Shown piece by piece: positions 22,927 to 36,792 of a stretch of 64,000 nt of DNA (positions within the stretch are counted from its first letter, which is position 1; each line of letters begins with the position of its first letter). Source of the stretch: Dipylidium caninum. Its lineage: Eukaryota > Platyhelminthes > Cestoda > Cyclophyllidea > Dipylidiidae. The notes under the pieces are model-generated. The model was not told where the DNA came from. It did no database searches and saw only the letters and a program-made list of their open reading frames with translations. Made by a program: the position numbers and the translations under genes. The stretch lies in assembly GCA_017562135.1 (NCBI GenBank), contig QEYB01000936.1:310001-374000 (forward strand), given 5' to 3'.

Positions 22927-24821
22927 GTAATGCATGCACACAGCCACACATAATCTTCTTGATCTCGCTACCACATCTCCCTTCTGTCTTCTTGTTGTTA
23001 CTGTTGGTGCTGCTAGTATTGGTAATGGTGATGATGTCCGGTGTATCGTCTTCTCGTACTTAACCATTTGCATTTTTAAAAAGACCCCGTTTATCTTTAT
23101 GTCATCGTTCCCCTGGTAATGAAATGAAGGAATTTATCGCAAACAACCACCTCGTACTCTGATTCTGATATATCCAAATTGCCATAGGGTTTGTTGTGTG
23201 TTGTCAAGGCGATAGAATGCTTGCTGGGGCGTGCATTATTGTCCACTCCGGACTCATGTATACTGGAGAAGCGTTTCAATCACTCTTACTATTAGATACC
23301 TCTTGGGCTTGGCCATTATTTATTACAGGGAAAATGCGACTATTCGGGCTTTCTTCAAAATTATGTGCCCATCACGCCGCCTAATTTTCGGATAAGGGTT
23401 TTTGATACTCTGTCGCACTTTTTTGGTTGATAAGGCAACGACAGAGGCGCCTAAAATTCTATCTAGGCTTAGATAAATAAGTCAGTTAAAGGAGGATTAA
23501 GTAAACGATTATTATGGAGAACAACAAGGGGCTGGCCAGTCAGGCCACAGGGTAATAAAAGCCGGCTATCGGCCATCTTATGTGCTGATTCGTCTCGCTA
23601 AGCTAATAAATATTCCCCGCCGACCTTGTGAGGCTCAAACCTTGGTTACCTCGGTGGCGTCGGATCGGCTCTCTGGGTTGTCTAGGTTAAGGTGATCCAG
23701 TTCCTCACCAGTAATGATAAATTAATTTCCAACAGAGAGCATTGATAAATGCCGAGGATTCGACTAAGATGGTGAAAGGTGGCTGTTTGTTCGGTGGGAC
23801 AATGACTTGAGAGTTAGCCTTCAGCGGATTAGTTTTGCCTTGGCCTTTCGTGCATTTCGAGGAACCAGCTGAACGTAGGTAATACAACCAAAGGACGCAC
23901 AACACACTCCACAGCATGTCACCATTGAAACCCCCGAAAAAAGCAGTACTGCCTGAATTAGATCCCAACTTATTGCCTGACAAAGTGGTAAGTAAACAAC
24001 TAAGGTTAGAACGGTAGGGTAAAAAGACAGATCTGGTTCAGAAAAATAGGATAAAGGAGGCGGTAATCCTCACCATATACGTTGGAAGATCCCGACTGTT
24101 CACGCATGAGCTAAGCCTCCATCAGGCAGGGAATTGACCTTACAGAATCGAGATAGGGAAGAATGCTAAACATGAATAATCGTCACGTTTTCGTAAACCG
24201 TCAAACCCATGACCTCAGTCATTTATAATTTTAAGGGCGGACAAAATAAACGATGATCAGGGCTATGGAGATTTATAAATTCTCTAGCTGACATAACAGG
24301 AAGATCCCTACCTCAATGTGGTGGGCTTGAAAACAACGAAAGGAAGAAAAGGCGAAGGTCATGATTGCTTTTTTCTTCCTTTGTCAGGTGTCTCCACGCA
24401 CATACACTCATATGCTATGCACCGGATGTACATACCAAACATCCATCTCTACAATCTCTGCAAATTGTCCTTGGACTGGGTATACGTTTTCAAAATAAAA
24501 GATGTTCGGGGATGCGGAACAGACATACAGCAAACAAACAAACGGGCCTTTTGGATTGACAATTATGAAGCGTGATGATGGGGGAGATCAAAAGGCGAAT
24601 TGAAGGGGGAAAGGGGAAGGAAAGTAAAAAGGAGCAAAATGAGTGAAACGACTTCTTGACGTCTGCAAACTAAAAAGATAAGTAAGGGAGAAAACAAGGA
24701 GAAAAAAAGAGGATAAGATGTAAGGAATAATAAGTTCAAATTGCACCAGTATCTCTCTTCCCTACCCAATAACCTTCACACACAGTGGAAGACTCGCATG
24801 TTTGGAGGCTGATGCCAGTCG
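22927..24821. other. Intergenic, convergent 3' flanks of ACBD3-like and PHKG genes
   Basis: About 1.9 kb with no supported coding exon. AATAAA motifs at 23554-23559 and near 23604 are candidate poly(A) signals for the plus-strand GOLD gene. A 92-codon minus-strand open frame at 23705-23983 has a hydrophobic stretch but no recognisable relatives or splice context. The stretch 24590-24730 is purine-rich. Confidence 0.4.
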
Positions 24822-27728
24822 TTACACCAGATCGGGATGAAGTTGGATGGGTGTTGTGAGGATTAACTGCACTTCCTCACGGTGTTGCTTGTTTTCATAC
24901 AATGCTGCTCTATTCTGTTCGTCACCACGCTTAATCCAGTGGCTGTATACATCAAAAGCTAACGTGTCGATTAGCTTCCGCAGACGCTTATTCGAGTAAG
25001 GATCGGTGGTGAGTTTGTGCAAAGAGAGGGTGGTACCGCAAGCCTTCAACTCCTTCAGGAGGCGGATGAAGAGGAGTGCACGATATGCCGACTAAAAGAA
25101 AAAGTTGAAGGAGAGTAATTGAGTGACTAAATGAAAATGTGCCCTTGCAAGAATAAAAATATCACCTTGAATTTCCGTCTGCCGTGGAATTTGGTGGTGG
25201 TAGGAGCAGCAATAGTCTATAAAAACCAAGACAAATCTCAGTGGTCTTTGAACCGGATAATGGAGATAATAATGAATGATGTTGATGAAAAAAAGAAAAG
25301 GGAAAGGATACCTGCTTGAAGAAATCATGAGAAAGTGCATTAGCTGGTTTAATTCTCGCCGCAGAGTCGACAATGAGCATTGAACGAATCTGCGGGAATA
25401 AAAGGTGGCGTTATTGTTGGAGTTGAGCAGACAATGAATGGGGAGAGAGGAAAAGTGTGAATAGAGGAGTCTTGACAACCCCATAACTCGTACCAGTGGT
25501 GGGAATCGGTAATTTCCGCGGAAAAAAACGCAGTTAACTGGCCTCAGAATTAGCGGATTAGGTCAAACGGAACGACTGTTTAAATCCGACTGAGCGGATT
25601 TTCAGACACCGGTTAAATTAGAGGCAGAACGTAGTCACCATATTATCGACATTTATCTAACAGACCATCGACAAAAGCGACGAGGAAAGGCAATTCTTCG
25701 TTCAAAATGTCCACTGAGAAAATATCGAAAAGAGGCAAAATCGCGTTTCGACAACAAATTTTCACCACTATTAAACGGTTAAAAGACAGTTTAGGATAAT
25801 CTACGGACCCCACCACAATCCCCCTACTACCCATTGTGACATGGACGAAACGGATCACTAAGGCATATTCAAAAGAAGAACCCGAAAATATGAGGCGGAT
25901 CAAGTTAAAGGTTTGTGACAAGCAATGATATTTACTTTACGCAATAATTCTTGACAAGACAGGCCGCACGCCTACATCCAAGATTAAGGTCAGAAGTGAG
26001 GCCTGGATCGAGGTAAGTCTATTCCAGGTTTAAGGAGACGCAGAAACGTAGGACTTTATTTAAACAATGTCTAAATTAAATTCACAACTGTAACATAGCA
26101 GATAACACTTTTATTTCCATAGGGTCTTCTTCAGGTTAACCAGCCGACGATAATAAGTCTAGAAAAATACGGTATCAAAGGAAATTCCGACAGACATCCG
26201 CCCAATCAACACGCACATAACTGCGCATCAACACACTATTCGACATTTTGTGTGGGGGCGGGATAAGAGGGCGGAAGAGAGGCAGTAGAAAAAATCACGT
26301 ACACCCCACCGAATTAAGTAAACACCTTCATCTAACTGCCAATGAGGGGAAATAAAAATACGCCATAAAACGATTCTTTGTCTTCGCACGAAGGCTATGC
26401 AAGGAACTCTACGTTTGAAGGCCTATCATAATAGAAAATAGACTTCTAAGCATAAACACAGTTGATACAGTCGTGCAGGCGAAGTCCTAAACTGTCTTAA
26501 AGGACGCGCAACCTAACTAAGGAGATTTACGCGATCTTGCGCACGTGCGTACGTGAGTGCCCAAGACCGTGCGCCTCCGTGCCTGCAAATAAGATAACCA
26601 GATATGGCAGTTTAGCCAGTCAGTAGTATCCAGTGCTTTCCGGCACAGAATACAATCAAATCACTGTGTACCACGTGAACACAGCACAGTTTCTTCATAA
26701 GAGTAGTCGTAGTGGGAACAGTGACTTCCTCTAATGAAGCCAACGATAGGGCTCCTATTAGTTTACGCAATGAGAAGGTTAATTGAAGAGCCAAAGGAAA
26801 TTAAGAAAACAAGTCGTAGACCGAGAGAAAATGCTCACGAGATCTTTGGCAGTGTCACTAATTTCATCCCATTCGGGGCTGCGGAAGGAGTAGTTACCCT
26901 GCATAATCTGTCTGAGCATTAGATACTCCTTCCTGTTCCAAAATGGTGGAAATCCGACAAGAAGGGTGTACATGATAACGCCGCAAGCCCAAACGTCAAC
27001 AGGCTGGCCATATGGAGGCTGACCTTCATAATATCCACAGCGGAGGACCTCGGGTGCAAGATAGCCCGGAGTCCCGCGTGTTTCTATAAAATAAAAATTA
27101 TCGTCATTCACGCTGTTGAATGCAAGAAACAATAATTTACCTTGTAATTCCTCCGAATCACTAGCCAAAACAGCTAAGCCAAAATCGGAAATCTTAATGT
27201 TCATGTCCGCGTCCATAAGTATATTTTCTGGCTTAAGATCCCGATGTACTATTCCTTTTGAGTGAATGAAATTAACAGCATCCAGCATTTGCCGCATGAT
27301 CATTCGAGTTCGCTTTTCTGAAAGATTGACCATTTTGGTGAGGTAATCAAAGAGTTCGCCACCTTTACATCTAAAAGGATCAAATGGATTAGACTAATAA
27401 AACAAGCGAACAGTTCGAAAACCAGGAAAACATAAGCGTCCTCCTCGAAGACATCCTGTAGCTTTATGATGTTAGGGTGACCAGCAACCTTGCGAAGGAT
27501 TGAAACCTCGCGCATACACTCGGAACGCAAAATTTCGTTAGTTTCTACGCCACTATTTAGATCCAGAATTTTAACTGCAAATTCCTCTTTTGTCTCCTTT
27601 GAGACACATCGCCGTACCGTACTGCTTGCACCGGTGCCAAGAACTTCCTGTGAGATGTACTTTGCATTAAATTTGTTCGCTAGGGAAATGTCAACCCCAA
27701 CGTCCTTCTCGAGGTCAAGAACAGCCAT
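24822..27728 (-). CDS. PHKG: Phosphorylase b kinase gamma catalytic subunit
   Basis: The catalytic subunit phosphorylates and activates glycogen phosphorylase. Five exons in phase: 27728-27412, 27370-27141, 27083-26839, 25389-25312 and 25091-24822, about 379 residues (human PHKG1 387). The protein kinase domain is complete: glycine-rich loop [20 protein letters not shown]-type Lys in EEFAVKILD, alpha-C Glu region, catalytic loop [16 protein letters not shown] in [20 protein letters not shown] with no phosphorylatable residue needed (Glu/Thr context as in PHKG), [20 protein letters not shown] and FLISKML-equivalent [13 protein letters not shown]. The C-terminal tail ([25 protein letters not shown] followed by [11 protein letters not shown]) matches the calmodulin-binding autoregulatory region unique to PHKG, which separates it from other CaM kinases. 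A 1.45-kb intron (25390-26838) splits the end of the kinase domain and contains nothing I recognise. Confidence 0.94.
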
Positions 27729-30700
27729 CTCTGGAATAGAGAACGTATACTAACATTAGCACGCCTAAAAACAGGCAACCGACCAATGACAAATCAGTGA
27801 GGACCAGAGAATCAACGCGGCATGTCCGTGATTTAAAAAAACATTGTTATTTAAGCAACCGTTAGTCAAGATGCTGGAATGTTTGTCGTAGACGTATATC
27901 TGATTTATTTTATAATAAATTTATTGTGTGCGCGTGTAATGCAGTTTTATTTATTGTGATCACATATTTTAATAATTTTTGGGGATTTCCTTATCTTATT
28001 TTTCTTTCAAAATCATGACAAAATATTAGGGAAGGTATTGCTAACTGCTTCTGACCCGAACCAATTTTCAGTTCAAGTAGATAAATAACCCGAACCAAAT
28101 GCGAGCACAGGCTTCTGAAAAAGTTAAATTCCTTAAGCCGACTGGAGACGTATTTTTCGCTTATATACTAATTGTCTTTGCGGGTTATCGTAGGTGGCTC
28201 ATTCCAGTTACCTACGCATAAAGCAAATAGATTAAGCGCTCTACAAATGAATTAAGAATCTATTTCCGCTGTATCTTTTGCCACTTTATTTTATCCCCCA
28301 TCCCAAGGGCTGGGTAGTGTTCCTGTTTACATGATATAGGGATGCGTGGGGTTGGGATTACTGATGTTTCGATAATCGAAATGGGTATACCATAACCCGG
28401 AGATCTGACAAGCTCACCTACGCTTGCGTGTTTCTGGAGATAAACCTAGACGCATTAAGACTGATGCACACTTTTTTTAATCGTATGTCAAAGTTCCGAC
28501 ATCGACATCATTGTAGACAATGCGTAATTAATGTTTCACTCCTGTCAGCGTACCATCATCATTATTTTCAGCTAAATTTACTTTATATGATATTTGCGTT
28601 AATACGCATCCAAGCACCCACACACGCAAACCAACAGACATGCATAAGCTCTTGATGGCCATCTTAGTCGCTGTTATTACCGAATTAGAGTGGCACAGAA
28701 CAAAACACAGCCTCCTCTGTCGCCTGTCTCACGCACTCGGTCCCCTTCCCTTCCCCTAAGATCCGCAGATAGCACTCAACCCCACCCTTCGCTGCACTGC
28801 TTCTAATTAACATACATTTTACAGTTGTAAGATGTACCAACCGAGATAGGTCCACGCGAGTAAGTTTAATTAACTTTACCTTCACTCATTCTGCCGCCAC
28901 ACCCCCGACCGCCCGACGCGCCTCCATCCAATCCACCCAGCCCCCTTCCCATGCCCCCTCCGCTCCACTCCCTTATACCCTATCTACATTAGCAGAGGGG
29001 TAATTAGACCAGTCCGTACGTTCCTCTTGACCGCCATCCCCACCCTGCCTCCAATCCGTCCCTAGCCCCTCTCCGACGGTTCAAGACGACTTCAGCGTCT
29101 TGCAGCGCCTCCATGCAGACCTTTCGGCCCGCGATCTTGATAAGCGTGAACATGTACGAGGGTTGTGTACTAAAGCGCACGCACGCAGTCTGATACTGGG
29201 CGGACCAGCGAAAAATGTCGGTACAGAGCGTGATGCTTATCAATTGCATTAGTAGCACTAACGTGCTGGACGTTGCATTAGTGGACTGTGTGCTTTTGCC
29301 ACCATTAACGACGCCGTGGAGAACTTATTATTAGTATAAGTAGGAGGGCTTGAGATTAACCTTTCCAATTCCGGCCACAAATACCATTTGTCTTTGTTTA
29401 ATATTCTACCCCAATTCATTCGGTAGATGAATTGGCAGATTCGGTATGGATTAATGGGAGAGTTCAGATAAGGAAAAAGTAGGTTGAACGCAAAACCAAA
29501 CGTAAATGTCCATCTCCGTTTCGCCCCGGCCTGGAGAAATCACGCAACCGCTTTTACTTCTGCTTTCGTGTTCGACGGCTCGAAGACATTTCCAGTGAAT
29601 ATTGCTAACAGCAACTCCCTATTCTTGTATTTTGCGTCATCCTCCAATTGGAATCTTGTTTACGGGATTATAAGGTTTACTTTACACCTCAAAGAAGATC
29701 AAATTTATTCATTTTATTAAAGCAATACCTGAGCAATGCCACTTTACACTAATCAGCACCTTTTGTCTGCAAAGGATGAAGACTTTTGGGTGTTACTATT
29801 TGAAATGGGCCATAGTAAGATACGAGTGATTCTATTTTAAAGATTTCCTTTGCCTCAAGTCCTCGAGTCCCCAACACCCCTGCTGCCCGACTTACCATCA
29901 ACTGTGCCAATCTGTCAACGACTGTCCCTCCTTCTTCAGCCTAATCGTGCCCGGGGGCCAATAATTACCACCAGTCAGGCTGCTCGTTATCTATAAACAC
30001 ACAGACACAGAAACTAATGAGTCCGCAACCACAGTGACCCGTTGTTGTGGCTACTAATGAACCCTCGACCTGATTGGACGATTTCTCACGTCTATGTTTG
30101 TATGTGTGCGCATCGACACGTTAATTAATTCCAGTGACCGCCTTGAGGGCATTTGGGCATTAAGCCTGAAATGTCCTATTTCACTGTCCCAAACATCCGT
30201 TCGCATAAAAGTAAGTTACAGTCAAACTTTACCTCGCCTTATGCTCCATCTCGTCTACCTCCTCACCCTTGATCCTCCTCCCCCCTCCCCTCAGGGGTGA
30301 AAGTAATTAGGCTTAAAAGGTCTTGTCAACATTGGCCTATCATCATTATCACCGTCGTCACCATCACCGTCATGCTAATTAGAGGTGGCATCGGCAAGGT
30401 TGGCAAGATTGCATAGCCAATGACCATTCTAGAATGAGGGTCTATGCATCGTGGAGACTTGATGAAGGTTGAGGTGGAACAGGATGGAAGAAAGGAAGAC
30501 CCAACCGCGATTGAATGTACTTAGGCTAGCATGCCTAATTACACTGTGGCAACTACGACCGAAAAGGATGACTTAATGACCCGTATCCGCTACTCTGTAC
30601 CGCCCTACATCCATACCTCACTGCCTGCCATCTCTACAGTCCACTTCCCACACGTCCAATCTTTCTATTCTGTCTACACACGCAACTGGGCTTTGGGATC

Positions 30701-32276
30701 GCGTGATTGCCGAGGTAATAAGCCACGACCCGACGGTATCAGTCACGAGGGTGGAACTTAGACCGGCGTCCAGGGCATGGAGGCGACATCTCGGTCTAGA
30801 ACAAGGCGAGACAGGGTGGGGGAGGCGAGAGAACGCCTTGATTGACGGCGTTCTTCGTCGTGTTGACATGTTGCGGCCTAACGTGTCATGCGCATGTCTA
30901 TCAACGCAGTACGTCTCTGTCGTCTTCCACCCACGTTAATCGAATGAACTTCAGCAGACTAAACTAGTGGAGGAAACCCCACCGCCTTTCTACCAGGAGC
31001 TAGAGACCACGTCAAATGAGGCGGAGACAGAAATCCAGTCGATGATAGACAAAAATTAGGCTACCTAGGATGACATTGGCGCCATGGTAGCTCCATTTTC
31101 GGACAGAGTGGTGAGTTCTTGAAGTCATATTTCGATGTGAGTCCTCGTGGCTCTGTGGGTCTACAGCTGCGAGACACAGATCAGCTGTTATTTCGGCAGT
31201 CAGACTGTAAACTGGACGGAAGGTCCGAGAAACACTCCGACTCACTATGTCTGCCTTTCTAGCCACGTATTCATTCTCCTCGCTTTCGTCCACACATCCG
31301 TTGGCTTTGTTTCGCGAGTCCATTTGGATCAGGAGCCTTCTCTACCTCTCTTGAATGTTGATGGGAGGCAGGAAGGCGTGTTGAAGTCAACAAAAGCCAG
31401 TCATTTAACCAAGGCTGATTGACGAGTAAATATGTTACTTGAGGCACAAGGCGGTGATTACTTCTGCAAACACATCGTTGGTAGTTAATTAGCCCGAATC
31501 AAGTTCAAAATTTCCGTCGTTGCTAGGGTAACGGATGACACGCACACACGCACCGCCTACCTTATAGCACTTTAAGCAGAATTTCGCAACATCGAAATTC
31601 CATCTAATTAAGGTCTACGGTCCACCCGCCCTTCCATGCCCAAGCTGGCCACCCCGCCTCGGCCCTCGAAATACACACATCCACACCCGCACACACCAAC
31701 TTCGAAACAGCTGCAGCCTGACATCCCCTGTGACAGAAATTGCAAATTAATTGAAGCGCGGGGGCACACGCTCGAGGGTAATTTAATTGGATGGCGACGT
31801 CCAATCAGGTGGCGACTAGGCGAGCACAATCGCGTAAATTGTACTTCAACACAATCAGCCAAATGGCTGGCGTCCTTTTTCTACCATAACAATCTAATTA
31901 TCCTTATTGAATTTGACTTTCAGGTCCTCTAAGACGTTTACACCAAAATTAACTTACTTTCTAGTATATTGAGTTTACTCGAGTTTGCACAGGCAGACCC
32001 TATTGTGACACACGAAATGTGACAGAAGTTGTCTATGTTGTGGATGAAAAGTTTATTTACAATTAATTAAAGGCGTAAATACTTGATGTGAGAAGGAAAG
32101 TAAAAAATGTTTTAAGTTAGTCTATGGGACATATCACAGTTGGCAAATGCAGAGGCGGCTCTTTCACTTCGTCTATATTTTCTCTCACCTCACCTTTTCC
32201 TCTGTTCAACGGTTCCTCACTCTTTTCCCTCACCTTCTCTTCCTCTTCCCTCTCCGTTTTCTTGCCGTCTTCTTCT
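27729..32276. promoter_or_regulatory. Gene-free interval downstream of LMO4, rich in TAATTA cores
   Basis: About 4.5 kb without any supported coding exon. The sequence is unusual for this window. Fairly GC-rich stretches are punctuated by many TAATTA/TTAATTAA homeodomain-type cores, for example near 28805, 28867, 29001, 30122, 30376, 30535, 31484, 31605, 31745, 31890 and 32064. It lies between PHKG (5' end near 27.73 kb) and the 3' end of the LMO4-type gene, so it probably holds the PHKG promoter plus distal regulatory sequence of LMO4. Low-complexity CCTCC-rich tracts occur at 28890-28980. Confidence 0.4.
32052..32057 (-). terminator. Poly(A) signal candidate of the LMO4-type gene
   Basis: AATAAA on the minus strand (TTTATT on plus) about 220 bases beyond the inferred LMO4 stop. 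It is the nearest canonical signal. Confidence 0.5.
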
Positions 32277-35192
32277 TCAGCATACCTGTAATGGACAACG
32301 CCTTGTATGAACTTTCTGAAATGGACAAGGAAAGAAAACACACTAAAAGTGGATTTGAAAAACTTCAAGGACATTGATTACATGACCGAGATATGGGGGA
32401 ATTTGATGGCAGGGTGGGGAATGTGATGGTGTTTTAGCTTAACGAGTCCCTCTCTCTATCTAGCCGCCTTCGAAACCAATCATCCATCCTTTCTGGATCC
32501 GACGATTCACTCCTTCTCCGAAGCTTCGCCCATCCTGAAACCGGTCTTTCCAGCTTGACTTCTTAACTCTTCGAACGACGTATATTGCGTATAATTAATG
32601 GGCAAACAACGGGACGGAGTCATTTCGGAAGTTAATTACATGCCCCAAATGCAGTGCACAATCGTCTGTCGTCTTTAACCTCTAATTAGGGGGAAGGGAG
32701 ACGATCTGCCGGCCAAATGTCCACACGCCTTGGCTACGTACCGGAGGGGGGAGGGGGCGTGATGTACCCAAACCCGCATTCTCCTCCCTTCCGATGCAAT
32801 CCAGAAGGGGAGTTTGGAGGTCTTTTAGAAGTAAGCATGGAAATTTAGAGAATTGGGCGGGTTCAGATGAGGCGAGTGTGACAATTGTGTAGAGTTAAGT
32901 GAGCTAGGAGCCCAGAAACCCCAAAATTGGGGGTGAGAGGAGATGGGCGACAAGACTCAGAAAACTCAAATTCGTCACGGTTAACATTATCGAAGATGTC
33001 AGAGCTCAAGGAGTAAACTGATCCAATAGCACAAGTGTCAAGGTCAGAGCAAATAAACTCACGTCTTTGATTAGGGATCTAACTACAAGGTGGTGCAGGC
33101 AAGAGAGAGGTTTATAAAACGAGATAATGTGAAATTGACTTACCCTCTGTCGTGGTGTAACACGGCCACTGGTGGGATTGGAGGTGGCCTCCTGATTCCC
33201 GCAAAATACGGGACTACCCAGCCCACCAGGCGCGAAGATCGGCGGAGTCATGGCGGTTGGCGGAATATCAGACGAAGTGGAGGGGAGTTGAGCTGGCATA
33301 GGTGGAGCTGGCGGTGGAGGAGTAGTCTGAAGGAGTCTTCCAAACTCGTGTTCACAGAAGGGACTGCCATTCACGAGGAGGTAGCGTTCCCCCGGCAAGA
33401 GGGGAGTGTGACAATGAGCACAAGTGAAGCATCTCAGGTGGTAGACACTGCTACTGCATCGCATTACCATCTCGTCGGGAGGAATGGCAGTCTGACAAGC
33501 CGTGCAGATGCCCGTTACGCCATAGAGTCTAAGGAAAGAAAATTATCTTCAAGTTTACAATTTGATAGCCTCGACTAATTTATACAGTCTATCAATAGAA
33601 ATTTAAATAGTCACGGTGAATCCTCCACATTCTAAGTAGATTTCACATAAGTTAACATCAACTGGCACAAGAGCAGCTCGGATTTGTGGTAGGAGGTGAG
33701 GTGGAGCAAGTGATAGAGTGTAGAGAGAGAGGAACTCAGAATTTCAATGATGCATTAGAACGATGATAAATGCGACTTCGGTGTGGTGGAAAATTCACCT
33801 CATCGAGGCAGAAAATGGGGCGAGAGAGAAGAGGGGAGCGATAGAACGAGAGAGAGAGGGAGAGAGAGAGACAGAGTGAGCGAGCGAGTGAGTGAGATAG
33901 AGCGGGAGAGAGGGATAAAGGGCGGGAGGAAATAGAGTAACTAATCACTCGGACCCACAGCCCTGCCGTCTAATTAGTTGACAAGGAAGCAATTAGGGAA
34001 ACGGAGCTAATGCAGTAGTTGCAGCAGCAGTAGTGGTGGTGGAGCAGCAGGGAGAGAGTTAATTAGAGCGCGTGAATACATCCATATAATATCGTCATTG
34101 GAATCATTATTAGGCATTAATCTTCCATCCTCCAACTTAACCCTCCTTTCCCACTGGTTCCTGCATGCCCTTCTCGCGCACCTTCTCACTTTAACTCCTT
34201 CGCCTTTGCAGAGTGCTTTGTTTCAACTGACTCCCACGGTGTACTTGACGGGCGTCTCAAGGACCTCGTACCACTCCACTGCTCAACAAGATCCTCGCCT
34301 TCCGCACTGGGGTCTATGAGCATTGCTGCTTCACCTTGCAGCTTTGATACTGGGAATTTGGATTTCCACTCACATCGTACCCCCCTCTTCCGTCAAAGTA
34401 GGATGTTAATTTTCCCTCTTCACTGTTGACCGCAAGTTTATCCCACCTACTCGAGGTGTTTGACGGTTATGTCCCACTGTCCTAATACATAACTAATCTC
34501 GGGTGGAAAGGATTACCGAAATACGCATGTGGAAGGCTGCCAAGTTCACCACTGCGTGGAGTGATCAACTGGAAGAAATTTTGTGCATAACCTTCACATT
34601 TTCTGCCCTCGAAAACTTTAATGCACATGGCTGACACGAAGAAGAGGATGACGAGGGGGAAATCGAAAGTAGAAAGCCTCTTAAGATGGTCGAAAGGATA
34701 AGACGTGTAATGCTTAATGCATTGCCCGCCTGCCTGCTTGCCTCCCGAGCTAGCCGGCTTAACCCACCTACTTAAGTAGTTTCGGTCCCCTCCCCGGGAG
34801 GAGGGGGGTCGTGAGGGTTGGATGCGCCTGGGGAACGGTTAGACTCACTTGAGGTAGTCTTGACGGCAGAGTAGCATATTTCCACGATGGAAGAGAGAAG
34901 CGCCCATTTCAGCCAGTCGGCCACCACAACAGTGGCATTTGAGACAGTGATTATGCCAATTTTGTTCCATTGCACTTAACATTATCCTATCCCAGATCAA
35001 CAATCCGCACCCGGCGCAGACGTTGGCATTTCTAGGTATTTCGTGTACCTGGGCCCCCGTCATCTGGGTTTCCGTTATCCGCATCGGGTGACTGGTGTCC
35101 TCGGACCTGGTAGGTGGCTGAGGATTTCCAGTGGAGCTTTCATTACTTACGCTGGTGGAAGGACTGAGACGAAGGTTTTGATCCCTGGACAT
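32277..35192 (-). CDS. LMO4: LIM-only transcription cofactor, LMO4 type
   Basis: LIM-only proteins bind LDB1/CLIM and regulate developmental transcription without touching DNA. Exons 35192-34849, 33528-33144 and a nine-base coding end at 32285-32277 close in phase, giving about 245 residues (human LMO4 165). After a Ser/Pro-rich leader, LIM domain 1 starts CAGCGLLIWDRIML and continues WHNHCLKCHCCGGRL to LLCRQDYL. LIM domain 2 runs from LYGVTGICTACQTAIPPDEM through CFTCAHCHTPLLPGERY to NGSPFCEHE. All eight zinc ligands of each domain are present. DYLKLYG resembles the LMO4 linker DYIRLFG more than those of LMO1-3. A Pro/Thr-rich tail follows. I chose the third exon because it yields a C-terminal Val-Cys-stop as in vertebrate LMO4. 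Further 5' exons are possible. Confidence 0.85.
33839..33905 (+). repeat. GA-rich microsatellite in the LMO4 intron
   Basis: Degenerate (GA)n with GAGAGG, GAGACA and GAGCGA variants, inside the intron between the two LIM-domain exons. Confidence 0.85.
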
Positions 35193-35624
35193 GATGAAGT
35201 ATGGCAGGAACGGTTAAATTCTGACTTCAGCAGACTAACATGCCATGAGGATTGGCCAAATGACACGTGCTTAAAGCTGCCACTCTCATTGGCTAAAATT
35301 CCATGCGAGTGGGCAATTGGTGCGTACGAATTTGCCATGATCTGATTGGTTAGGTATTTCATGAGAACTAACGAGGATGCACGAAGTGCTAAAAACGAAG
35401 ATCAAAAATTATGAAGTGATATCAAGGCGTGTATCTACATGCCTAAGAGAGTGAAAATGTAGGCGGTAACGGCCAAAGAAACAAAGAAAGCTAAAAAAGC
35501 AGCGCAATAGGACGAAAAAAGGGAGCAGAAATGTCGGTAAAAAAGAAATAGTAAAATTCATAGGCAGTTGCAAGAAAAATCAGGCTTAAAAAGTTCAAGA
35601 GGTGAGGATCCTGTTTTCGGTCTC
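35193..35624. other. 5' flank of the LMO4-type gene
   Basis: No coding exon seen beyond the possible N-terminal extension of LMO4. Presumptive promoter/5' UTR of the minus-strand LMO4 gene, immediately adjacent to the left arm of the large inverted repeat. Confidence 0.35.
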
Positions 35625-36586
35625 AGCGGCTGTGACTCATGACATATGGTGGCAAATTCATGGACGTACTCTAAGTCCGAGTACAATAGAAAAAAAACCC
35701 TTACTATTAGTCCGGTGCAAAGACTTAACAGAGGCATGCATTTCTCCGGATGATTGGCAGCTATTCTCTCTCACACCCTGATAATGCTTAGTTGACGCTC
35801 GATGAACAACAGACGGAACGAACGCTGGAAAACAGCCAAAAGACTATACCAATAGACAGCATATTCTTCTCCATCCTATATCTTTTCCTCTTCCTTGTTC
35901 ATTTTCTTCTCATGCTGTCACTGCTGCTGCTTTTGGAGAGGATTATCATTATTCCCATTAGTATTATTACGCTTGTGATGATTATGGTGACGTCGGAGAT
36001 AGTGAGGAGAAGGATAAGTAGAAAGAGGAGGAGGAGGAAAAAGTCTTTGCATCTGTCGCTATCGGTAGTGACAGGAGTATGGAGAGTATGGAGAGTATGG
36101 AGAGTATGGGGAGGAGAACAAAACCACATGACCAACAACAACCAAACAGTATCAAAAGGATGGATGGAGGTGGAGAGGAGGACAGACACCGAGCGACGCA
36201 CGGACAGACGGACGGACGGACGGACGGACGGACTGACGGAGGGAGGGAGGGAGGGAGTGAAACAAAGGAATGAGAGGGAAGGAAAGGTGAGGGAAGAAAG
36301 GGGATGGAAGGTGCAGAGAGACAGACAGAGAGAGAGAGACAGAGAGAGAGAGAGAAGGTGAGAGAAAACGCCTTCTCCTGACGAGTTGAAAGACGATTGA
36401 GTTCTTCCACCTCTTCCCAAATCCCATCCCATTACCGACGCAAAAGCAACGAGGCAAAACCAACGAGGCTATCGCCACCACCTGAAACAGCCCTGTCATT
36501 GCTGCCATTCTCCACTTCGTCATGACGCACTGCTTATCGCATCCATGGCTTTGAAGTCGCCGATCAACGCTTTCACTGTTGCCGGG

Positions 36587-36589
<3 letters not shown>

Positions 36590-36622
<33 letters not shown>
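36590..36622 (+). repeat. (GA)n microsatellite, left arm
   Basis: About sixteen GA units, mirrored as (CT)n at 40539-40570 in the right arm. Confidence 0.9.
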
Positions 36623-36629
<7 letters not shown>

Positions 36630-36792
36630 CGCGAGCAACAAACGACCGTTGCGTGATCATTCATCCTCTTCACTCCAATCATCGTTCCCAATCATCCACT
36701 CATCTGCGCCTTCACACATTCACTCACACCGCCACCAACCCACCCACCCACGCACCCACCTAACTACTCACCAACACCCACCCGCACACTCC

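Noticed and set aside
23705..23983. A 92-codon minus-strand open frame with a hydrophobic segment (WSVLCVLWLYYLR)
   Set aside because: No splice context, promoter or recognisable family. It lies between convergent 3' ends where a gene is not expected.
35792..36361. A 189-codon plus-strand open frame ending in Arg/Glu/Asp repeats
   Set aside because: Its second half is translated GACG, GGGA and GA microsatellites. The hydrophobic first half has no relatives and is broken in the other arm.
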